From positions 1 to 49,964 of the forward strand of contig DATMSM010000047.1 of assembly GCA_035565355.1 (NCBI GenBank): 49,964 nucleotides of DNA, read 5' to 3'. Shown here piece by piece: positions 1-7,499 of this stretch (the first letter of the stretch is position 1; each line of letters starts with the position of its first letter). The translations under genes and the position numbers were made by a program. Below the pieces are notes generated by a model. The model saw nothing but the letters and a program-made list of their open reading frames with translations, was not told the DNA's origin and ran no database searches. The stretch comes from Ga0074130 sp035565355 (GTDB lineage: Bacteria; Pseudomonadota; Gammaproteobacteria; Burkholderiales; Rhodocyclaceae).

Positions 1-776
1 GCATTCGCGCCAGTTATCCAATCAAGTCTTTCCTGGATTTTTTGATTCTCAGTAGCTGATCGACTTGGTTTCGTTTTTAGGCGAACAGGAACGTTCACGG
101 CAGGATCGGCTTGGCTCATTCTACGAGCGGTCACCGAGAAGCAGATTTTGAAGAAGTCTCGCTCATGCATGTCCTCCAGATCCTCGACAGCACGAAGGAT
201 GATTTCGAGGGACTTTTTGTGCTCTGGCTTATACCAAAGGTGAGAGTTAACAATGGAAACCTCGGGAGCCGTTTTAAAACGAGCAATCCGCTTAAAGAGC
301 GTATTTGCGGTGAGCTCTAACCGTTCTGTGTCATATGGAAAAGTTTTGACCTTTGTGAGCAGGAGGGCAAACGGATTAGCGTCGGCGACATAGGGCGTAC
401 AACCAGCAATGGATGCCTCCAACGCCACTGTTCCAGAACCACAGAACGGGTCTAGGACAATTTGCTCTCGGTGATGTAGAGAGCTTGCCCGTATAAAAAA
501 ATGGGCGATGTGGGGGAGGAGCTTCGCTGGATATGGGTGGATCTGGTGGGTAAGCTGATCACCTAAACGAAGCCAATCGATTAGCCCTCGAAAGTCGACT
601 TCTACGAATTGATTGCTTTTGATGTAAGAGCGACGCAGCTCTTCATACATAAGCGCAGTGTCGATCACCCCCGCATTATGCAGAGATTGTTTGGTACCTT
701 CTTGGAGGTACGTCTGAATGCTTCTTGCGGCAGTCCCCATGCTTATGCGCTTCTTCTTTTCGTAGGCTAACTTCAT
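1..776 (-). CDS. Site-specific DNA methyltransferase (amino-methyltransferase type), N-terminal part, runs off the left edge
   Basis: The frame is open from an ATG at 776 to the window edge (about 258 residues), so the C-terminus is missing. I translated it by hand. It contains HPYPAKL at about residues 80-86 and then VLDPFCGSGTVALEA at about 107-121. The latter is the SAM-binding motif I (DPFCGSGT) typical of N4-cytosine/N6-adenine DNA methyltransferases. VADANPFALLLTK follows and fits the acidic motif II. The catalytic S/DPPY motif is not seen and would lie beyond the edge in this motif order. An in-frame stop lies about 50 bases upstream of the ATG; a second ATG is at codon 13. No strong ribosome-binding site precedes the first ATG. 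Codon use is more AT-rich than the rest of the window, which suggests horizontal acquisition. Whether it belongs to a restriction-modification or other defence system cannot be told without the sequence to the left. Confidence 0.82.
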   Translation of the reverse strand, partial: MKLAYEKKKRISMGTAARSIQTYLQEGTKQSLHNAGVIDTALMYEELRRSYIKSNQFVEVDFRGLIDWLRLGDQLTHQIHPYPAKLLPHIAHFFIRASSLHHREQIVLDPFCGSGTVALEASIAGCTPYVADANPFALLLTKVKTFPYDTERLELTANTLFKRIARFKTAPEVSIVNSHLWYKPEHKKSLEIILRAVEDLEDMHERDFFKICFSVTARRMSQADPAVNVPVRLKTKPSRSATENQKIQERLDWITGAN

Positions 777-1198
777 TTGGTCTGCGCAGCTTAACTCTAC
801 GCCCTATCCTACTGTACCCGAATTCCCGGCTACTTTTCGAGGCAAAAAATAGCAGTATTGGCACGTTTTTTTGATTTTTAAGGTATTCGGTGGCCTAAAT
901 GCAAAAAAGTGGCAGAAATAAAGATGGTCTGGGAGATGAAGTGCCCCTTACGGCGAGCAGCTCCATCGACGAATCCGCTGATCTATTAAGGTGAATAAGC
1001 AAATAGGTGGAGCACAGGCTAAAGTGCTTGTTATTTCAAGGGAGCCGAATATAATGATCAACAGAGCTGCTTGGCGTCAGCTTGCCCGTCCACGGTGGCG
1101 CAGCTATATGGCAACGTCGGTTTAATGGCTGCCCTCCATAGGTTGGCTGTCTTGTTGTGTGGACGCATCAAGGTTCAGCCCGACTTAGGAGCGTGCAA
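777..1198. other. AT-rich intergenic stretch between two divergent accessory genes
   Basis: This 420-base gap separates the minus-strand methyltransferase from the plus-strand small protein. It holds no recognisable RNA gene, IS end or integrase. The only possible coding element is a 23-codon ORF at 1054-1125 (see findings). Its base composition is lower in G+C than the core to the right, with A/T runs near 841-880. Promoters for both flanking genes must lie here, but I could not place convincing -35/-10 pairs. Confidence 0.5.
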
Positions 1199-1765
1199 AT
1201 GCACAGCCATTTTTCGTCTGCTCAGATTGAGCAATTGCGTCGTCAAGCAAAGCAGCTCAAGAAAACGACGGACATCTCCCTAAATCAGGCACAGGACTTA
1301 ATTGCCCAACGAAATGGTTGGAGTAACTGGTCATTGCTGATGAAGAATCGTCTTCCTGAACCTGCTTCTGCCTTCCCAATGAGGAAGATTAAGAACAGAT
1401 ACGACGCTGAGAATGCGTTTTGCGAACTCATCGTTGATGCTGGTCGAGCCGTTGGAGCCCCATCGTTCTCTGGTGATTGGGAGGGTGAGGACGAGCCCCT
1501 AGCTCAGCATAACGGTGACCATCACCTGACAGAGAACACTCTCGATGCAATCTGTGAATGCGAGTTTGGCGACCCGCACTTTATCGGTGGTCCTGCGATT
1601 TTTAACTTCGCCCAATCTGTAGCCCAGGTTAATCGGATATTTGAACGAGCCGAACCTGTCGTCTCCGAATTAGCCCTCGCTCTGCAGCAGGTGAACCCGG
1701 ACCAAGCTAGCCAGTTCCGGGTCAATCTTCAGTCTATTCGGGATTGGATGCTTCGCACTTGCTGA
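1199..1765 (+). CDS. Hypothetical protein with N-terminal GWSNW-type helical motif
   Basis: The 188-residue protein begins at the ATG at 1199, which has a good ribosome-binding site (TAGGAG, 7 bases upstream); a longer frame from 1157 lacks one. The N-terminal ~50 residues carry a charged helix (QLRRQAKQLKK) and then LNQAQDLIAQRNGWSNWSLL. I recognise this pattern from small accessory or plasmid-borne bacterial proteins, where a helix pair precedes a variable domain. The remainder (about 65-188) is acidic, has no transmembrane segment, and includes a His/Asp-rich stretch (QHNGDHHLTEN). I do not recognise a function. It is followed five bases after the stop by a large nested palindrome. Its accessory composition matches the methyltransferase gene to its left. 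Confidence 0.7.
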   Translation: MHSHFSSAQIEQLRRQAKQLKKTTDISLNQAQDLIAQRNGWSNWSLLMKNRLPEPASAFPMRKIKNRYDAENAFCELIVDAGRAVGAPSFSGDWEGEDEPLAQHNGDHHLTENTLDAICECEFGDPHFIGGPAIFNFAQSVAQVNRIFERAEPVVSELALALQQVNPDQASQFRVNLQSIRDWMLRTC

Positions 1766-1769
1766 TCCA

Positions 1770-1816
1770 GCAATAGCCCGCTACTAGATCTGACGATCTA
1801 TGTAATGGGCTATTGC
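1770..1816. terminator. Nested stem-loop immediately after the hypothetical gene
   Basis: The outer arms GCAATAGCCC (1770-1779) and GGGCTATTGC (1807-1816) are perfectly complementary over 10 bp. Inside them TACTAGATC (1782-1790) pairs with GATCTATGTA (1795-1804) apart from one bulged T, closing on a TGAC loop. The structure begins five bases after the stop codon at 1765. It lacks a T tract on either side, so it is not a classical intrinsic terminator. Mediating 3'-end stability or Rho-assisted termination is an inference. Confidence 0.5.
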
Positions 1817-1975
1817 CGCCCTGGGGGCTACAGCTTAATAATGGCGGAAGTACCCACAGGAACCTTGGGCAAGTCTGTGGATAAGCCGTGTATGAATGAG
1901 ATAGCGGCTTGATTCAATGCACACTTCTAGGCTTGCTCAGAAAGTAGGCAAATTCTCACATCCTGCCGCACGCGA

Positions 1976-2971
1976 TCAGTGCCCACTGAAGCGCGCCCGC
2001 CATTCGACGCGGGTGAATAGCACCGTCGCCAGCGCCAGCGGCAGCAGGTAGTACACCGCGCGATAGGCCAGCAGGCCGGCCAGCACCTCGGTGGCCGGGA
2101 GGCGCGATGACAGCATGGCGACGAAGACCGCCTCGATGACTCCCAGCCCTGCCGGCACATGCACGATGAGACCAGCTACCGATGCGATCAACAAGACGGC
2201 CAGGATGGTGGGATAGTCGATGCGCGCCTGCAGCACCGCAAACACAATGCCGGCGATGATCATCCAGTTCAGCATCGCCAGCGCCAACTGCAGCAGCGCC
2301 ATGCGGGCCGTCGGCAGAACCAGGGTATGCGAACGCCAGCGCCACCGACGCCGTTTGGCGAAGGCGCAGGCCAGCACATAGGCACCGGCCACGGCGAGCA
2401 AGGCACTCCCCAGCCACGGCAGCAGCAACGCCGCAGTTTGCCACTGGGCCTGCCAGCGCGCCGGCAGCTCTGGCGTAAAGAAACACAGCACGATGCCACC
2501 CAGCGCAAAATAGCCCAGCCAATTGGTCAACATGCTCAGGCTCAGCACGCGCGTGATCACGTCGTTGCCGAGGCCGAACTCAGTATACAGGCGGTAGCGG
2601 AACGCAATGCCGCCGACCAGCGAGCCGATATTCAGATTGAACGCATAGCTGATGAAGGCCACCAGCATGACGCAATGCGTCTGCAAGGTATGTTTCGTGT
2701 AGGCACGACCGATCAGGTCAAAGGTCGTATAGACAACGAAACTGAGCGCGGCCAGAACCGCTGCCATGCCGATTGCGGCAGGCGGCAGGCGGGTCGTCGC
2801 CTTGCCCACCTCCATCCATTCGATGCTGCGCGCCTGATCGATGAGCAACCATGCAATCAGCGCGAAGAAGGCCAGTGTCAGCCCGCGCTTTGCATGCGGC
2901 CACCATGTGCGCTGCTTGAGCGGCGACTTGTGACCAAGGCGCGCTGCGGCACCATGCTCAGTGGCGCGCAT
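1976..2971 (-). CDS. YbhN-like integral membrane protein (lysylphosphatidylglycerol synthase TM-region family, UPF0104)
   Basis: The 331-residue protein has about eight hydrophobic segments and the VPAGLGVIEAVF signature in the C-terminal third, typical of the YbhN/MprF-flippase-like membrane domain without a catalytic synthase domain. I chose the ATG at 2971 because it follows a GGGAGAG ribosome-binding site and overlaps the end of clsB by 14 bp; an upstream start at 3025 would overlap clsB by 68 bp. The order EEP protein, clsB, ybhN-like gene is the E. coli ybhP-clsB-ybhN arrangement, which argues for a joint role in phospholipid metabolism. YbhN itself has no firmly established biochemical activity; lipid transport or flipping is an inference from the fold family. 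Confidence 0.85.
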   Translation of the reverse strand: MRATEHGAAARLGHKSPLKQRTWWPHAKRGLTLAFFALIAWLLIDQARSIEWMEVGKATTRLPPAAIGMAAVLAALSFVVYTTFDLIGRAYTKHTLQTHCVMLVAFISYAFNLNIGSLVGGIAFRYRLYTEFGLGNDVITRVLSLSMLTNWLGYFALGGIVLCFFTPELPARWQAQWQTAALLLPWLGSALLAVAGAYVLACAFAKRRRWRWRSHTLVLPTARMALLQLALAMLNWMIIAGIVFAVLQARIDYPTILAVLLIASVAGLIVHVPAGLGVIEAVFVAMLSSRLPATEVLAGLLAYRAVYYLLPLALATVLFTRVEWRARFSGH

Positions 2972-4217
2972 GCCAGTGCTCTCCCTGCGCCAGGGATTCC
3001 AGGGGCGGTTTCTCCGGGGCTTCACCGCCGTCGGGCGCCGTCAGGCGCGGCGCATGCGCGGGCAAGCGCGCGACCCAAGAGGGAAAGTGGCGCAGTACGT
3101 GAAATACCATCGCGTTGCGGAAGCTCGGCCACCAGCCCCTGCCGCGCGTGGCATCGAACTCGATCTCCTTGCAGCTCTCTTCCATCAGCTGCTGCAGGCG
3201 CTCGTACAGAAACTGATTGAAGCTGCGATCGCGAATGATCACGTTGGCTTCCAGGTTCAGCGAGAGGCTCAGGGGATCCAGGTTGCTTGAGCCCACCGTC
3301 GCCCACTCATCGTCGACCAAGGCAACCTTGCCGTGCAGCGGCCGCTTGCAATACTCGAACACCTTCACGCCGGCATGCTGCAATGAGTCGTATAGCAATT
3401 CGGCGCCGACCTTGACGATTGCCATGTCGGGCTCACCCTGCAGAATCACCCGCACATCGACGCCACGCCGGGCCGCGCGACGTATCTCGCGCAGCAGCCG
3501 ATAACCGGGAAAGAAATAGGCATTGACGATGAGCACCCGCTCCTTCGCCGCATGCAGCGCGGCAAGATAATGGCGCTCGATGCCATTGCTGTGCTCGTCA
3601 TTGTCGCGGATCGCGAACAGGCACTGCGCATTGCCGAAACGAGGCTGCTTTGGCGCAGGTGGAAGCTTGGGGCGACGGCGAAACCAGCTGCGGCCGATAC
3701 CGTCCGCATCGGCGATGGCAGCGTTGGCGAAATGCTGTACGTCCTCGACGATGGGTCCCTGGATCGCAATCGCATAGTCCTGCTTTGCCTCAGGCCCGAA
3801 ATCACCGAGATGATCGGCGGAAAAGTTGATGCCGCCGATAAAGGCCATGCTTGCGTCGACGACGACGATCTTGCGATGCATGCGGCGCAGCATCTTCAGC
3901 CTGCGCCCAAAGATGCCGCTGCCGGCATCGAAGATACGGAAACGCACGCCAGCGGCCGTAAGCGCCTCGACGAATTCCGGGCTGAGATCAGGCGAGCCGA
4001 AACCATCGACCATCACATCGACCTGCACTCCGCGGCCGGCCGCCTCCAGCAACACCCGCTGCAGTTCTAGACCGACCTTGTCCTCAAACAGGATGAAGGT
4101 CTCCAGCACTACCTCCCTGCGTGCCTTGCCGATTGCGGTAAACACCGCCGGGAAGAACTCCTCGCCATTCTCGAGCAGCCGAACGCAATTGCCTTCGCGC
4201 CAGATTCCGTGGCTCAT
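2958..4217 (-). CDS. clsB: Cardiolipin synthase B (phospholipase D superfamily)
   Basis: The 419-residue protein is close to the E. coli ClsB length (413). Two HKD phospholipase D motifs are present: H114-K116-D121 (HRKIVVVD) and H295-K297-D302 (HGKVALVD), each followed by a GG/GS-x-N segment. The family joins a phosphatidyl group from one phospholipid to phosphatidylglycerol (or to phosphatidylethanolamine-derived donors) to form cardiolipin at the inner membrane. The ATG at 4217 is preceded by GAGGAG six bases upstream and lies 10 bp after the stop of the EEP gene. The N-terminal membrane anchors of ClsA are absent, consistent with the ClsB subtype. It forms an operon with the genes on both sides. 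Confidence 0.93.
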   Translation of the reverse strand: MSHGIWREGNCVRLLENGEEFFPAVFTAIGKARREVVLETFILFEDKVGLELQRVLLEAAGRGVQVDVMVDGFGSPDLSPEFVEALTAAGVRFRIFDAGSGIFGRRLKMLRRMHRKIVVVDASMAFIGGINFSADHLGDFGPEAKQDYAIAIQGPIVEDVQHFANAAIADADGIGRSWFRRRPKLPPAPKQPRFGNAQCLFAIRDNDEHSNGIERHYLAALHAAKERVLIVNAYFFPGYRLLREIRRAARRGVDVRVILQGEPDMAIVKVGAELLYDSLQHAGVKVFEYCKRPLHGKVALVDDEWATVGSSNLDPLSLSLNLEANVIIRDRSFNQFLYERLQQLMEESCKEIEFDATRGRGWWPSFRNAMVFHVLRHFPSWVARLPAHAPRLTAPDGGEAPEKPPLESLAQGEHWHARH

Positions 4218-4227
4218 GATCGGCTCC

Positions 4228-5013
4228 TCAGACGTCGATCTGTGCCGCCAGCGGCGCATGATCGGACAGATGCGACCAGGGGCGACGCGGCAGCACCATG
4301 GGTTTGTGCACGCGCGCATTGCGCACATAGATCCGGTCCAGCTGCAGGGTCGGGAAACGCGCCGGAAAGGTCTTGGCCGAACGCCCGTAGGCGTGGTGGA
4401 AAATCTCGCGCAAGCCGGCGCATCTCTCCAGCTGGATATGGGCACGCTTGCGCCAGTCATTGAAGTCGCCCGCGACCAGCAGGGGCGCGTCTGCTGGCAC
4501 CGCGTGCCTTACCAGATTGCACATCAGATCGATCTGATGCTTGCGGTGCGCCTCGCGCAGACCAAGGTGAACGCAGATTGCGTGAACGTCGACGTCATGT
4601 CCGGGGATACGCAGAACGCAATGCAGCAAGCCGCGCCGCTCGGGGCCGCCAATTGAAACGTCGTGGTTCTGGTAATGGACGATAGGGTATTTCGACAACA
4701 CCGCATTGCCGTGGTGACCGTTGGGGTACACGGCGTTGCGGCCATAGGCGAATTCAGGCCAGATCTCGTCGGCCAGGAATTCGTAATGCGGCGATTCGGG
4801 CCAGTTGAGAAAACGGGTCCGGTGCCGGCTGTGCTCGCCCTGCACCTCTTGCAGGAAGACCACGTCGGCGGCGACTGCACGCACTGCATCACGCAACTCA
4901 TGCAGGATGAACTTGCGGTTGAATGCGGTGAAGCCCTTGTGGGTATTTACCGTCAGTACGCGAAACGAGACAGCAGAGTCTATGGGCATGGAAGACAGGC
5001 TTGTGGAATACAT
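4228..5013 (-). CDS. Endonuclease/exonuclease/phosphatase (EEP) family protein, YbhP-like
   Basis: The 261-residue protein has the EEP-fold order of motifs: VLTVNTHKG near the start (metal-coordinating Asn), VVFLQEVQGEH (catalytic Glu), a central VHLGL, LVAGDFNDWR (Asp/Asn pair), LQLDRIYV and a terminal LSDHAPLAAQ (Asp-His). It is therefore a Mg-dependent phosphodiesterase or phosphatase. The substrate is unknown; linkage to clsB suggests a lipid or lipid head group. I favour the ATG at 5013, with AAGGA upstream, over the ATG at 4989 and a far-upstream start at 5142. No signal peptide is evident. It is the first gene of the ybhP-clsB-ybhN-like operon. Confidence 0.85.
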   Translation of the reverse strand: MYSTSLSSMPIDSAVSFRVLTVNTHKGFTAFNRKFILHELRDAVRAVAADVVFLQEVQGEHSRHRTRFLNWPESPHYEFLADEIWPEFAYGRNAVYPNGHHGNAVLSKYPIVHYQNHDVSIGGPERRGLLHCVLRIPGHDVDVHAICVHLGLREAHRKHQIDLMCNLVRHAVPADAPLLVAGDFNDWRKRAHIQLERCAGLREIFHHAYGRSAKTFPARFPTLQLDRIYVRNARVHKPMVLPRRPWSHLSDHAPLAAQIDV

Positions 5014-5230
5014 GCCTTCCTTTGTACGCAAATCGTACGGCTCGGGCTGTAGGACAACGGCGCTTGGCGAGCACCTGTTTTCGTACAACACGGGCCCCGC
5101 CCGACTACAAGACGGGATAAAGCGTTGTAACAATTCCCGCAAGGATGAACCGGCCAGAGCAAGCCGTGCGTCAGCTAGTGCGCCTTAAGATCTCGACATG
5201 CTCCGCCGAGACCGCAACTTGCCCCGCCCG

Positions 5231-5809
5231 ATGCCTCGTTCCATCTTTACTGCCGCGCTCTGCCTGCTGTTGACCTGCCCCCTGTTGCCCGCTTCGGCAC
5301 AGACGGTTCAGAGCGAGGATGGATTGGATATCGCCGTCAGTATCGACGGCAATGAGGTGCAGATCGATATCAGCGCCCTGATCGAAGCGAGGCCGCGCGA
5401 TGTGTGGGCGGTATTCACCGATTTCGACCGCATGGCCGACTTCGTGAGCAATCTCAAGTCCAGCCATATCATCGCCCGCGGCAACCCCAACACCCTGACC
5501 GTCGAACAGCACGGCAGGGCCGGCGTCGGCCCCCTCAGCTTCACGCTGGACTCGGTGCGCGAGATCCAGATGAAGCCCTTCGAGTGGATACGATCGAAGC
5601 TGCTCAGCGGTGGCATGAAGAAATTCGACGGCATCACCCGCATCAGCGAAGAAGGTGGCAAGACCCGCGTGTCCTACCATTCGGACGTTACTTCGGCTAC
5701 CTGGATTCCGCCCGTCATCGGCCGCAAGCTGATCGAGGAGCAGGCTCGCGAGCAGTTCTCGCAGATGCTGCAGGAAGTGCTGCGGCGCAAGCAGGCTTCG
5801 CCCCGCTGA
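5231..5809 (+). CDS. Secreted SRPBCC/START-like protein
   Basis: About 192 residues. A classical signal peptide is visible (MPRSIFTAALCLLL...PASAQ), so the protein is probably periplasmic. The mature part has the SRPBCC helix-grip pattern: ISALIEARPRDVWAVFTDFDRMADFV at the start, a central strand set (LTVEQHGRAGVGPLSFTLD), SYHSDVTSATWIPP, and a long C-terminal helix ending in LQEVLRRK. This family binds lipids or other hydrophobic ligands; no ligand can be named. Neither candidate start (5231 or the ATG at 5198) has a clear ribosome-binding site; 5231 gives the better signal peptide. It is divergent from the lipid-related EEP-clsB-ybhN operon. Its stop codon directly abuts the stop of the convergent exonuclease gene. 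Confidence 0.8.
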   Translation: MPRSIFTAALCLLLTCPLLPASAQTVQSEDGLDIAVSIDGNEVQIDISALIEARPRDVWAVFTDFDRMADFVSNLKSSHIIARGNPNTLTVEQHGRAGVGPLSFTLDSVREIQMKPFEWIRSKLLSGGMKKFDGITRISEEGGKTRVSYHSDVTSATWIPPVIGRKLIEEQAREQFSQMLQEVLRRKQASPR

Positions 5810-6595
5810 TCACTTCCAGGCGGCGAGAAACTCCTCCCAGTGCGGTAGCTTGAGCGCAGCCAGGGATTCCTTGATGAACTGAATTTCGGCCTCGTACGCA
5901 CTCGCCGACATCACGCCGCGCATTTTCTGGAAACGCAGGAAGACGAGGTAGGTGTTCACCACGTCGGTCTCGCAGTAGTCGCGGATGGCATCGATGTCAC
6001 CGGCCAGCCACTGCGTCCACACCGCCGAACCGTCCATGCCCAGCTTGCCCGGAAAGCCCATCAGCTTGGCGAGCTCGTCCAGCGGCGCATTGGCACGCCC
6101 CGAATACATCGCCAGCAGGTCCATCAGGTCGGTATGGCGGTTATGGTAGCGACTGATGTAATTGTTCCACTTGAAGTCGCGACTGTCGTGATAATCGCCC
6201 TCGCCCTGATCCCAATAGCGCGGGGCATCGACATTGTGGATCAGGCCGCGATAGTGCAGCACCGGCAGGTCGAAGCCGCTGCCGTTCCACGAGACGATCT
6301 GCGGGGTGTACTTCTCGATGCCGTTGAAGAAGCGCTGGATGATCTCGCCTTCCGACAGCTGCGGCTCGGACAGCGACCAGACCCGGAAACCTTCGTCACT
6401 GCGCATGGCGCATGAGATGGTGGCAATGCGCTGCAGGTGATGCGGCAGGAAATCGCTGCCGTTCTGCGCGCGACGCTTCTGGAAGATGTACTCGGCGACC
6501 TCGCTGTCCGACAACTCGGCCGGCAGCTCATGCAGCGTGCGGATGCCGGCGATATCGGGAATCGACTCGATGTCGAAGACGAGCACCGGAATCAT
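5810..6595 (-). CDS. DnaQ-like 3'-5' exonuclease (PolB-associated type)
   Basis: The 261-residue protein shows the three exonuclease motifs of the DEDDy superfamily: FDIESIPD (Exo I) at the start, IVSWNGSGFDLPVLHYR (Exo II), and YCETDVVNTYLVF (Exo III, YxxxD). This subfamily is usually annotated as a predicted 3'-5' exonuclease related to the proofreading domain of family B polymerases. Its substrate in bacteria is not well defined. The ATG at 6595 overlaps the cysM stop in an ATGA arrangement, so the two are translationally coupled. It is the last gene of the long supercluster, ending stop-to-stop with the convergent SRPBCC gene with no space for a terminator. Confidence 0.88.
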   Translation of the reverse strand: MIPVLVFDIESIPDIAGIRTLHELPAELSDSEVAEYIFQKRRAQNGSDFLPHHLQRIATISCAMRSDEGFRVWSLSEPQLSEGEIIQRFFNGIEKYTPQIVSWNGSGFDLPVLHYRGLIHNVDAPRYWDQGEGDYHDSRDFKWNNYISRYHNRHTDLMDLLAMYSGRANAPLDELAKLMGFPGKLGMDGSAVWTQWLAGDIDAIRDYCETDVVNTYLVFLRFQKMRGVMSASAYEAEIQFIKESLAALKLPHWEEFLAAWK

Positions 6596-7497
6596 GCGGG
6601 GAATACGCCGGTGGACAAATAACGATCGCCGCGGTCGCAGACGATGCTGACAATGACGGCGTTCTCGACGCTCTCGGCGATGCGCAGGGCCACGGCCATG
6701 GCGCCACCGGAGGAGATCCCGCAGAAGATGCCCTCCTCGCGGGCGAGGCGGCGTGTCATGGCTTCGGCGTCGGCCTGGCTTACGGATTCGACCTGATCGA
6801 CACGGCTGCGGTCGAAGATCTTCGGCAGATATTCCTCGGGCCACTTGCGGATACCGGGAATCTGAGAGCCGTCAGACGGCTGGCAGCCGACGATCTGGAT
6901 CTTGGCGTTCTGTTCCTTCAGATAGCGCGAAGTGCCCATGATGGTGCCGGTCGTACCCATGCTGCTGACGAAGTGAGTGATGCTGCCCTCGGTATCGCGC
7001 CAGATTTCCGGGCCCGTACCTTCGTAGTGCGCCTGCGGGTTATCGGGGTTGGCGAACTGGTCGAGGATGATGCCCTTGCCTTCGGACTGCAGCTTCTCGG
7101 CCACATCACGGGCCAGCTCCATGCTGCCTTCGCGGGCGGTCAGCACCAGCTCGGCGCCGAACGCACGCATGGTCTGCACACGCTCCAGACTCTGGTTCTC
7201 GGGCATGACCAGAATCATGCCGTAGCCGCGCATGGCGGCGGCCATGGCCAGCGCAATGCCGGTATTGCCGCTGGTCGCCTCGATCAGCACGTCGCCGGGC
7301 TTGATGCGGCCCGACAGTTCGGCGCGCGTGATCATGGACAGCGCCGGCCTGTCCTTCACGGAGCCGGCCGGGTTGTTGCCTTCCAGCTTGGCGAGGATGA
7401 CGTTGTTGCGTTTTTCATTGTCGGCGCCAGGGATCCGCTTCAGGCGGATCAATGGTGTATTCCCGACGGTATCTTCAAGAGTCTTCCACTGCACCAT
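6592..7497 (-). CDS. cysM: Cysteine synthase B (O-acetylserine sulfhydrylase)
   Basis: The 301-residue PLP enzyme condenses O-acetylserine with sulfide or thiosulfate to make cysteine (or S-sulfocysteine). Lys48 in NNPAGSVKDR is the expected PLP Schiff-base residue. TSGNTGIALA is the substrate-binding loop and SSMGTTGTIMG the phosphate-binding loop. The Arg/Gly-containing C-terminal region (CGISSGGAM, CDRGDRYLSTG) fits CysM better than CysK. It lies two bases after rfaD and overlaps the downstream exonuclease by 4 bp. Placement beside LPS heptose genes recurs in Betaproteobacteria from memory; no functional link is implied. Confidence 0.95.
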   Translation of the reverse strand: MVQWKTLEDTVGNTPLIRLKRIPGADNEKRNNVILAKLEGNNPAGSVKDRPALSMITRAELSGRIKPGDVLIEATSGNTGIALAMAAAMRGYGMILVMPENQSLERVQTMRAFGAELVLTAREGSMELARDVAEKLQSEGKGIILDQFANPDNPQAHYEGTGPEIWRDTEGSITHFVSSMGTTGTIMGTSRYLKEQNAKIQIVGCQPSDGSQIPGIRKWPEEYLPKIFDRSRVDQVESVSQADAEAMTRRLAREEGIFCGISSGGAMAVALRIAESVENAVIVSIVCDRGDRYLSTGVFPA

Positions 7498-7499
7498 TT

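Noticed and set aside
1071..1283. 70-codon frame overlapping the start of the small hypothetical gene
   Set aside because: No ribosome-binding site and out of frame with the better supported gene at 1199.
2159..3220. 353-codon open frame on the plus strand
   Set aside because: Antisense to the YbhN-like gene, whose membrane topology and operon context are convincing.
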